Source of the DNA: Leptospira stimsonii
GTDB lineage: Bacteria; Spirochaetota; Leptospiria; Leptospirales; Leptospiraceae
Reading direction: 5' to 3'
NCBI RefSeq assembly: GCF_003545875.1
Contig: NZ_QHCS01000005.1
Coordinates: 207,364-271,363 of the forward strand
Length of the DNA stretch: 64,000 nucleotides
Shown: one piece after another, positions 56,252 through 64,000 of the stretch
Layout: each line of letters starts with the position of its first letter
How positions within the stretch are numbered: the stretch's first letter is position 1
Program-made: the position numbers and the translations under genes
Notes under the pieces: model-generated
What the model was told of the DNA's origin: nothing
The model's input: the letters and a program-made list of their open reading frames with translations, nothing else
Database searches by the model: none

Positions 56252-58243
56252 ATGGATGAAGTCTTCGTCGCCTTAAAGAGATTGGTGGAGATGTTACCCG
56301 AATTCAAAGCAGATCGACCCGAACGAACCAAAAACGAAATCCTTGAGAAAATCAAAACGATCCGAGAGGAACTTCCGAAACTTCTCGAAAAAAAAGAAAG
56401 GACATACGAATCCGTCATTCGTCCTTTGAACAATCTCGTACAAGAAATGCAGATCGAGTTTACGGTTCTTTCTCATCTCAACAGCGTCAAAAATTCGAAA
56501 GAAATTCAGGCGCTCTATACCGAAGTCCTTCCGGAGATCACCGCGTTTTATTCCGACCTCGGACAAAACGAAGAACTAAACAAGGTATATCAAGAAATTC
56601 TTAAAAACGAAGAATCCACGCTGAGCGTTCCTCGGAAAAAAGTTTTGAAAGACGCGATCATCCAATTCAAGTTGAGCGGGATCGGACTTCCGGAAGAAAC
56701 CAAAAAAAGAATCCAGGAAATCTCCATCCGACTGAGCGACCTCGACAATCAATTCTCTCAGAATCTGTTGGACGCGACTAACGCTTTCGAGTTGATCCTG
56801 GATAAAAAAGAGGACGTGGAAGGAATTCCGGAATCGGATTTGAATTCGGCAAAAACGGAAGACGGAAAGTTTCGATTTACGCTTCAGATGCCGAGTTACA
56901 TCGCCTACATGACCCACGGTCCCAATCGTTCCATTCGAGAAACCTTGTACAAGGCTTACACCACGAAGGCTCCGCAGAATGGAAAGCTCATCGAATCGAT
57001 CCTCGCGCTTCGGGACGAACTCGCGCATCTTCTCGGTTATCCGAATTACGTGGAACTTTCTCTCGCGACAAAAGTCGCCGATTCCGGAGAAACGGTTCTT
57101 AAATTCTTACGCGATCTCGCGGTGGAAGCAAAACCGATCGCACAAAAAGAATTTGAAGATCTTGCGCAATTCGCTAAAACTCTGGGGATCGATTCTCTCC
57201 AGGCGTATGACACCGCTTATGCGAGCGAAAAACTCATGAAAGCGAGATTCGACTTCGACGAGGAACAGACCCGTCCTTATTTCGAAAAGGAAAAAGTAGT
57301 TTCCGGAACATTCCAATTCTTGCAACAACTCCTCGGTTTGGAATTTAAAAAAACCTCCGCAAACGTCTGGGATGAAAAAGTGCAAGTCTTTGATCTATTC
57401 AAGAACGGAATTCTTCTTTCCCGTTTGTATCTGGATCTGGAAGCGAGAAAAGACAAACAGGGCGGGGCATGGATGCACAACTGGTATTCCAGAAATCGTA
57501 TCTCCGGAGAGGAAATTCTTCCCACCGCGTTCGTGGTTTGTAACTTTCCCGTTTCCACTTCCGATTCTCCTTCGCTCTTGAAACACAGCGACGTAGTCAC
57601 TTTTTTTCACGAGATGGGTCACGCGCTTCACCATCTCTGCACGAAAATCGAAGAACCTCCCGTCAGCGGAATCAACGGTGTGGAATGGGACGCCGTGGAA
57701 TTTCCATCTCAGTTTCTGGAGAATTTTGCGACCGAAGCGAGCGTTCTTAGAATATTCGGAAAACATCATATAACCGGAGAAACGATTCCGGATTCCATGA
57801 TTTCGAAGTTGAAAGAAACAAAAAACTTTCTTTCAGCGATGGGAATCGTGAGACAACTCGAGTTCTCTCTTTTCGACATTCTCATCCATCAAAAGCGTCA
57901 TTCTGAAGAGGAAGTTCATCAAATTCTCCATGATGTAAGAAAGGAAGTGAGCGTCGTGATTCCTCCTTCTTACAATCGTTTTCAAAACGGATTCTCCCAT
58001 ATTTTTTCCGGAGGTTATGCGGCCGGGTATTACAGTTACAAGTGGGCGGAAGTTATGAGTGCGGACGCCTTCTTCGCGTTTGTCGAGAAAGGAGTTTTCG
58101 ACCCGGATTTGAGCGGAGCGTATTTCAGAGAAATTTTGGAGAAGGGTGGGAGTGAGAACGCGATGATCCTTTTTAAGAGATTTTTAGGAAGAGAACCCAA
58201 GGTGAGTTCTCTTCTCAAACTCTACGGTCTCAAAGCGGCTTGA
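56252..58243 (+). CDS. M3-family oligopeptidase (oligopeptidase A/thimet type)
   Basis: A 663-residue zinc metallopeptidase. The zinc-binding motif is FFHEMGHALHH with His453, Glu454 and His457. The third ligand glutamate follows in DAVEFPSQFLENF. The C-terminal FQNGFSHIFSGGYAAGYYSYKWAEVMSADAF and GRHH-type stretch are typical of oligopeptidase A. It degrades short peptides in the cytosol. The N-terminal start has no clear ribosome site. Confidence 0.93.
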   Translation: MDEVFVALKRLVEMLPEFKADRPERTKNEILEKIKTIREELPKLLEKKERTYESVIRPLNNLVQEMQIEFTVLSHLNSVKNSKEIQALYTEVLPEITAFYSDLGQNEELNKVYQEILKNEESTLSVPRKKVLKDAIIQFKLSGIGLPEETKKRIQEISIRLSDLDNQFSQNLLDATNAFELILDKKEDVEGIPESDLNSAKTEDGKFRFTLQMPSYIAYMTHGPNRSIRETLYKAYTTKAPQNGKLIESILALRDELAHLLGYPNYVELSLATKVADSGETVLKFLRDLAVEAKPIAQKEFEDLAQFAKTLGIDSLQAYDTAYASEKLMKARFDFDEEQTRPYFEKEKVVSGTFQFLQQLLGLEFKKTSANVWDEKVQVFDLFKNGILLSRLYLDLEARKDKQGGAWMHNWYSRNRISGEEILPTAFVVCNFPVSTSDSPSLLKHSDVVTFFHEMGHALHHLCTKIEEPPVSGINGVEWDAVEFPSQFLENFATEASVLRIFGKHHITGETIPDSMISKLKETKNFLSAMGIVRQLEFSLFDILIHQKRHSEEEVHQILHDVRKEVSVVIPPSYNRFQNGFSHIFSGGYAAGYYSYKWAEVMSADAFFAFVEKGVFDPDLSGAYFREILEKGGSENAMILFKRFLGREPKVSSLLKLYGLKAA

Positions 58244-58250
58244 GGAAGAA

Positions 58251-58487
58251 TTAAGAAAGACTCTTTCTAAAACTCTGAAGCAGGGATTCCTTTCCTGCTA
58301 AGAGGACTTCGACCTGATCTTGATCGATGTTGTAGACTACATTGCTTCGGAGTGCGTCTTTGAACTCGTTCTGGTTGATCTGCTTCTGATCGTAACTTTC
58401 TTTTAAAAAATTATACCAGCCGGCCAAGAGAACTTTGAGATGGGGAAGTTCCCGGATCGGGATAGAGATTACTTTTTCTGGTTCCAT
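58251..58487 (-). CDS. small conserved protein of unknown function
   Basis: A 78-residue protein on the opposite strand, converging with the M3 peptidase eight bases away. It has a VISIPIRELPHLKVLLAGWYNFLKES opening and a VVYNIDQDQVEVLLAGKESLLQSFRK tail, alpha-helical by composition. No known domain was recognised. It is probably real because it has an ordinary start at 58487 and non-repetitive, protein-like composition. Confidence 0.6.
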   Translation of the reverse strand: MEPEKVISIPIRELPHLKVLLAGWYNFLKESYDQKQINQNEFKDALRSNVVYNIDQDQVEVLLAGKESLLQSFRKSLS

Positions 58488-58565
58488 AAAGACCAGAGCA
58501 GGCTAATTCCGACAACAAGGGAGTCAAATCAATTTTAGAATGGGAAAATAAGAATTTGCTTTGGT

Positions 58566-59249
58566 TTATTCCACTTTGACTTTTGCCCTCGCAATGATCC
58601 TCCGAAGTCGATCTTTTTCCTTTTCTATGATCGCCGGTCCTTCCTTCGTTTTCATAAAATCGAAGTATTCTTTCCAACCTTCTAAAAAATCCAAGGGATG
58701 ATTGTTCGGGAAGAATTTTCTGAGTTCTTCATCGACCACAGTGAGATTGGCGAACGCCGAACAATCCGCCATCGTAAAGCTTTTTCCTGCGACGTAAGGC
58801 GAAAATCGAACGACTCTCTGCAGAGCCTTTACTCCTTTTACCAAAATCGGATGCACTTCGTCTAAGAGTGTTTGGTGGACTTCTTTTCCTCTCGTGGATG
58901 GGATATAAATTCTTCTCGCTGGAAGATCCACATAGGTTTCTATCATCGTCGTGATCTCTCTCACGAGAGCGGCTTCCCAAGGATCCTCCGGAATGAGTCT
59001 CGGCTCTCGTGGAAACATCGTATCTAAAAATTCTAAGATGGCCCCGGATTCGAAAAGGAATTTTCCTTCGACTTCCAGGACCGGAATTTTTCCCATCGGA
59101 CTGATTTTTAAAAACGCTTCTTCCTGGGAAGGTGCGATCCGAATCTGTTCGAACTCCAATCCCTTTTCCAAAATTCCGAGCTTTACTTTGTTTACATAAT
59201 TGCTGAGACTCGCGCCGTGAAGTTTGATCATAACGGAGGAGGTTGGCAT
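58566..59249 (-). CDS. glutathione S-transferase family protein
   Basis: A 227-residue protein. The thioredoxin-like N-terminal domain has KLHGASLSNYVNKVKLGILEKGLEFEQI and the GSH-site motif ISPMGKIPVLEV followed by FESGAILEFL. The helical C-terminal domain follows. The first listed Met (59249) precedes the Met at 59231; the latter starts the conserved strand. Detoxification or a structural GST role is possible. Confidence 0.85.
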   Translation of the reverse strand: MPTSSVMIKLHGASLSNYVNKVKLGILEKGLEFEQIRIAPSQEEAFLKISPMGKIPVLEVEGKFLFESGAILEFLDTMFPREPRLIPEDPWEAALVREITTMIETYVDLPARRIYIPSTRGKEVHQTLLDEVHPILVKGVKALQRVVRFSPYVAGKSFTMADCSAFANLTVVDEELRKFFPNNHPLDFLEGWKEYFDFMKTKEGPAIIEKEKDRLRRIIARAKVKVE

Positions 59250-59384
59250 TCTGCGTTACGAGGAAAAGTTTTTTTTATCCGCCTCTTGTCTTTCCTTTCG
59301 GCTTCCTTTTTCTTCTCACCCGAAAAAAGTCTTTCTCTCTTTTTTCGATGGGCTAATTTCGACCTTCAAAAGGAATTCTTAAAA

Positions 59385-60170
59385 ATGGCAAAAACGGCAA
59401 TCATCACTGGCGGAACGGTGGGAATCGGTTACGAACTGAGTAAGCTAATCGCGGCTGACGGATACAATCTGATTCTTGTGGCTAGAAACGAAAAAACTCT
59501 AAAATCCGTTAAAAAGGAAATCGAAGCGTCTTACAAGGTGAAGGTGGATACCCTTTCTCTGGATCTCGCCGATCCGAAATCTCCGAAGAAGATCTTCGAT
59601 TTTACGAAAAAATCGAAAGCGATCGTGGAAGTATTGGTGAACAACGCAGGTTTCGGAACGAGCGGAAGATTCGATCGTATGGATCTCAAAAAAGAACTCG
59701 CGATGATACAAGTCAATGTGACGGCTCTTACGGAACTCACTCATCTTTTTCTTACGGGAATGGTGGAAAGAAAGACCGGAAAAATTCTCAACGTCGCCTC
59801 CACAGCCGCGTTCCAACCGGGACCGAACATGGCGAATTATTATGCGACCAAGGCCTATGTCCTTTCTCTTTCCGAAGGAATCTATGAAGACGTCCGAAAG
59901 GACGGTGTTACGGTTACGACGCTTTGTCCCGGACCGACCAAAACCGAGTTTTTCGAAAGGGCTCAAATTACAAATTCGAAACTTCTCAATAACCCGATGG
60001 CTCCAATCATGGGCGCAAAGGAAGTCGCCGAGATCGGATACAAGGCGCTCAAAAAAGGAAAAGCGGTCGTAGTCGCCGGAACCTTAAATAAAATCCTTGC
60101 TCAGAGTGTAAGAATCACACCACGCTTTATCATTCGAAAGATCGCGAAGATCCTAAATCAAAACGGATAA
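59385..60170 (+). CDS. short-chain dehydrogenase/reductase
   Basis: A 261-residue classical SDR. The NAD(P) motif TGGTVGIGYELSKLIA is near the start. NNAGFGTSG, then the catalytic Ser and YxxxK in VASTAAFQPGPNMANYYATKAY and PGPTKTEF follow. The ATG at 59385 has AAAGGAA eleven bases upstream; longer in-frame starts would overlap the GST start. It is five bases before the fatty acid hydroxylase-family gene, so they form an operon, and carbonyl reduction of a lipid is likely. Confidence 0.9.
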   Translation: MAKTAIITGGTVGIGYELSKLIAADGYNLILVARNEKTLKSVKKEIEASYKVKVDTLSLDLADPKSPKKIFDFTKKSKAIVEVLVNNAGFGTSGRFDRMDLKKELAMIQVNVTALTELTHLFLTGMVERKTGKILNVASTAAFQPGPNMANYYATKAYVLSLSEGIYEDVRKDGVTVTTLCPGPTKTEFFERAQITNSKLLNNPMAPIMGAKEVAEIGYKALKKGKAVVVAGTLNKILAQSVRITPRFIIRKIAKILNQNG

Positions 60171-60174
60171 CAAA

Positions 60175-61371
<1,197 letters not shown>

Positions 61372-61429
61372 ACCGGGATTGAAACCAGAATCGAATCCGA
61401 AAGGATGACTTGAGAAGGCGAGTCGGAAT

Positions 61430-63577
61430 ATGTCAGCGCGAAAAATTCAAATCTTTGTTACTCTTTTTGTTCTCGTGCTGTTTTCTTTTCCCGTTTTCGG
61501 GATCGACCTAGTTCATCTTGAAGATTCTCCGATCGGACGAGAAGAATCTTTGGAATACTTTGTGGACGAGAACAACGGACTCTCGTTTTCACAGATCCGA
61601 GATTTGGCGGAAAAAGGGAAATTTACCGTTTCGAATATTAGCTCATTCGGATATACGAATGCATCCGTGTGGGTTCGAATTCGAGTGGAGAATTCTTCCA
61701 ATCTCGCGATTCGATGGATCGTGGAATATCCGTTTCCGAACGTGGATCTTGTCGAATATTACGATGAGAAAAAAGGAGAATCCCCGTTTTACCGCGCGGG
61801 AAATTCCTTTCCTTTTACGGTGAGACCGATTCAGAATCGAATCGCCGCTTTTCCCTCCGTCGGTCTTCCTCATTCTAAGAAGGACATTTTTATCAAAATA
61901 CGATCCGCGTCCCGGGTTCAGATTTCGTTTCGATACTACGGGGCTTTGATATATTATAAAAAAGTAATATATGAACAGCTTTTCTTCGGTCTCTTTTTCG
62001 GCTCGATGCTGATCCTTGTTTTTTATAATTTTCTTCTTTATATCTATACGAAAGAGAGAAATTATTTTTTCTTTTCCATTTATATCCTGGGTTTTTCCTT
62101 TTTTCAATTTGTTCTGGAAGGTTTCGGATTTCAAATTCTCTGGCCGAATGCGGTCGGCTGGACCGGACCGAGTATTCCATTCTTCTTTTTGATTTGTTTG
62201 TCGCTGATGTGTTTGTTTGCGAACTCGTATCTGAACTTAAAGAATCGCTCCAAAAGTTCGTATCGTTTTTTTAGAATTTCTCAGTTTCTTTTTTTGGGGT
62301 TTGCGCTGATTTCTCTTTGGATTCCGGCTCGAATCAGCATTTTTTTTGCGATGATCTTTTCGTGTGTTTGTGTGATTCTTCTTTTCGTAAACGGAGTTCG
62401 GAGCGTTTTCTGGAATCAAGGGAGCGCCTTTTATTTTCTTTCCGCCTGGGGAATTTTGGGAACCGGAGCGATTCTTTCTTTATTTGCTCAGAACGGATGG
62501 ATCCCTAATTGGAACTTCCGTTTTTGGATCGTTGAATTGGCTTCCATCTTTCATGTCGTTTTAATGGGTTTGGGACTTGCGGATCGAGTGAAGCTTTTGT
62601 CGCGGGTCCTTTCCTCAAAAATTGAAGAATTGGAATCCACAAAACTTGTCGCCGAACATTCTGAAAAAAGATTTAGAAATCTTTTCGAGGAATCGGAGGA
62701 GTTTTTGTTTACGATGGATACGGACGGAAAGATCCGAAACGCCAATAAATCCTTGGGACGTCTTTTGGGTTTCGACCCGGAAGAAGTGATCGGATGGGAT
62801 TTTCTGGATTTGATCTATGTTCAGAGCGGGGTAGAGACGTCTTTTCCGAAAATTCTCGCGCAGGAAAAAATCGACGAACTTTTACGACGGGGGAAAAGCT
62901 CCGAGTTTGCGGTGGAATTCCGTCAAAAATACGTTCTCGAACCGAGGCAGATCCGGGTTCGTCTTCAACTTCTTGATCTTGGTGAGAAGAAAGGAATATT
63001 AGGAAAAGCTTATGAATTGAACGAGGATATTCTTTCCAAATTCATCGTCAGCGAATCCATGCACTTCACATTGAATAATTATCTGAGAAATGCGGATCTT
63101 TTGAGTCGTCTGCTTACGGTGAATCTTTCGTCCTTTGTCGGAACCGAAATCGTGATCGCGATTCGAACTTGTATCCGAGAAATCATAATCAATTCCATCG
63201 AACACGGTAATTTAGCGATCAGCTTCGACGAAAAAACGGAGGCTCTTGCACAAGGACGTTATCTCGAATTTATTCAGGAACGTCAGAAGGAGCCGTTTTA
63301 TAACTACAGAACGGTTAAGGTTTCCTATTCTTTAAACGCAAGAAGAATCGGTTTTCTCATCACCGACGAAGGGGAAGGTTTCGATTATAAGAAAATTCTT
63401 AACCTGGACATAGAAAAACTCAATGAGACAAGTTTGACCCACGGGAGAGGGATCGTGATGACTCGGAGGGTTTTTGATATCACCAAATTCAATGAAAAGG
63501 GGAACAAGGTTCTCTTGATCAAATATCTGAAAAAACCGCTCCGTTATAAACGGGAAAAGACTTCTTTTGACGTTTGA
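61430..63577 (+). CDS. 7TM-DISM receptor with PAS and HATPase domains
   Basis: A 715-residue signalling protein. A signal peptide (residues 1-24) precedes an extracytoplasmic 7TMR-DISMED2-type sensor (about 30-165) and seven helices (about 180-390). A PAS domain (about 410-530, FLFTMDTDGKIRNANKSLGRLLGF) and an HATPase domain follow. The HATPase N-box is NSIEHGN (588-594), the G1 box DEGEGFD (646-652) and GRGI (672-675). No phosphoacceptor histidine of a classical kinase is seen, so it is closer to an anti-sigma-factor-type serine kinase or ATP-binding switch. The first ligand sensed would be in the periplasm. Confidence 0.88.
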   Translation: MSARKIQIFVTLFVLVLFSFPVFGIDLVHLEDSPIGREESLEYFVDENNGLSFSQIRDLAEKGKFTVSNISSFGYTNASVWVRIRVENSSNLAIRWIVEYPFPNVDLVEYYDEKKGESPFYRAGNSFPFTVRPIQNRIAAFPSVGLPHSKKDIFIKIRSASRVQISFRYYGALIYYKKVIYEQLFFGLFFGSMLILVFYNFLLYIYTKERNYFFFSIYILGFSFFQFVLEGFGFQILWPNAVGWTGPSIPFFFLICLSLMCLFANSYLNLKNRSKSSYRFFRISQFLFLGFALISLWIPARISIFFAMIFSCVCVILLFVNGVRSVFWNQGSAFYFLSAWGILGTGAILSLFAQNGWIPNWNFRFWIVELASIFHVVLMGLGLADRVKLLSRVLSSKIEELESTKLVAEHSEKRFRNLFEESEEFLFTMDTDGKIRNANKSLGRLLGFDPEEVIGWDFLDLIYVQSGVETSFPKILAQEKIDELLRRGKSSEFAVEFRQKYVLEPRQIRVRLQLLDLGEKKGILGKAYELNEDILSKFIVSESMHFTLNNYLRNADLLSRLLTVNLSSFVGTEIVIAIRTCIREIIINSIEHGNLAISFDEKTEALAQGRYLEFIQERQKEPFYNYRTVKVSYSLNARRIGFLITDEGEGFDYKKILNLDIEKLNETSLTHGRGIVMTRRVFDITKFNEKGNKVLLIKYLKKPLRYKREKTSFDV

Positions 63578-63722
63578 GAAAAGAATCGATTCTTTCGATT
63601 TGGACGCTCGTTCCGCTCCTTTCTCCAAGGAGAATCAAGTTTTTTGAATGTGACTTTTTTTTCGTTAAGTTTCCACCCTTCTTCACTTTGATGCCGGAAG
63701 ATGAATTTTCGTTCGTGAGAAT

Positions 63723-64000
63723 TGTGGGAACTCTCACAAAAAAACTAAGTCCACGGAAAGATTCTCGAACTGTGGGAACTCTCACAAAAAAACTAAGTCC
63801 ACGGAAAGATTCTCGAACTGTGGGAACTCTCACAAGAAACTAAGTCCACGGAAAGATTCTCGAACTGTGGGAACTCTCACAAGAAACTAAGTCCACGGAA
63901 AGATTCTCGAATTGTGGGAACTCTCACAAGAAACTAAGTCCACGGAAAGATTCTCGAACTGTGGGAACTCTCACAAGAAACTAAGTCCACGGAAAGATTC
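63723..64000. repeat. 47/48-bp tandem repeat array, five full units plus partial, continues past the window
   Basis: Units start at 63723, 63771, 63819, 63866, 63913 and 63960. The first two are 48 bp and the next three 47 bp; the difference is one base in the A-run after the core (CACAAAAAAAC against CACAAGAAAC). Each unit starts with TGTGGGAACTCTCACA, the dispersed palindrome. Otherwise copies are nearly identical, with only a C-to-T change near one end (CGAAT for CGAAC). It is a direct repeat, not a CRISPR: there are no unique spacers. It begins 145 bp after the 7TM sensor gene. Confidence 0.95.

Noticed and set aside
56049..56276. 75-codon hydrophobic reading frame before the M3 peptidase
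   Set aside because: Built largely from imperfect GGAATCGGATT repeats and runs into the peptidase start; a chance frame is more likely.
63519..63843. Reading frames with repeated VRVPTVRESFRGLSFF or GTLTKKLSPRKDSRT
   Set aside because: They are translations of the tandem DNA repeat on either strand and break when the unit length changes from 48 to 47.
63723..64000. Possible CRISPR array
   Set aside because: Units are directly contiguous and nearly identical over their full length, without unique spacers, and no cas gene is near; it is a tandem repeat.

Overview
The window is chromosomal DNA from a pathogenic Leptospira (spirochaete). The anchor is an intact lipL32 gene (45666-46484), the major outer-membrane lipoprotein of the pathogenic clade. 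A FlgG-FlgA-FlgH-FlgI-FlgJ flagellar operon, a CIRCE-controlled groS-groL operon, spirochaete-style lipoboxes and many dispersed short palindromes agree with this. From memory the LipL32 sequence differs from L. interrogans at several residues, so a related pathogenic species is likely; I do not name one.

Layout. 1-3339 (-): a tightly coupled four-gene operon (start/stop overlaps) of periplasmic rhodanese, five-heme cytochrome c, family-2 glycosyltransferase and a GT-C membrane glycosyltransferase cut by the window edge. 3584-5568 (+): an arsenosugar-type operon (DUF4395 membrane protein, AhpD-like protein, radical SAM ArsS), whose 3' end overlaps a convergent DNA methyltransferase. 6671-7987: a second GT-C glycosyltransferase. 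8229-14742 (+): an XRE-cupin regulator followed by a rhodanese lipoprotein, small exported protein, outer-membrane beta-barrel, second rhodanese lipoprotein and second five-heme cytochrome. This last group resembles the Geobacter ext (porin-cytochrome-rhodanese) conduits and is the most unusual system here; its barrel gene carries a 21-T tract in the signal peptide, a classic slippage site.

14728-20040: Kef-type antiporter, a degenerate class D beta-lactamase-like lipoprotein, a membrane protein and a second DNA methyltransferase. 20041-20571: repeats. 20572-24564: flagellar rod/ring operon. 24571-29577 (-): a YihY/BrkB membrane protein with an inserted beta-propeller, two SAM methyltransferases and an ATP-grasp enzyme. 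30128-33526 (-): DUF1579 protein, SIMPL protein and groL-groS. 33733-35670: class II photolyase and an Mpo1-like protein. 35778-36423: a probably frameshifted exported protein. 36741-42863: SH3 lipoprotein, a conserved protein, adenylate cyclase, Rossmann oxidoreductase and a membrane PP2C-type phosphatase with TPRs.

43043-49919: acyl-CoA dehydrogenase, lipL32, ParB-like protein, metK, an orphan transketolase C-terminal subunit and clpS. 50193-58243: zinc alcohol dehydrogenase, enoyl-CoA hydratase divergent from a TetR regulator with two operators, double-MaoC protein, lipoprotein and M3 peptidase. 58251-63577: small protein, GST, SDR, fatty acid hydroxylase family protein and a 7TM-PAS-HATPase sensor. 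63723-64000: a 47/48-bp tandem repeat array running off the end.

Three families of short inverted repeats are scattered between genes; the commonest has the core TGTRGGA-AC-TCYYACA and is also the core of the tandem arrays. No tRNA, rRNA, CRISPR array, transposase or prophage gene was recognised.
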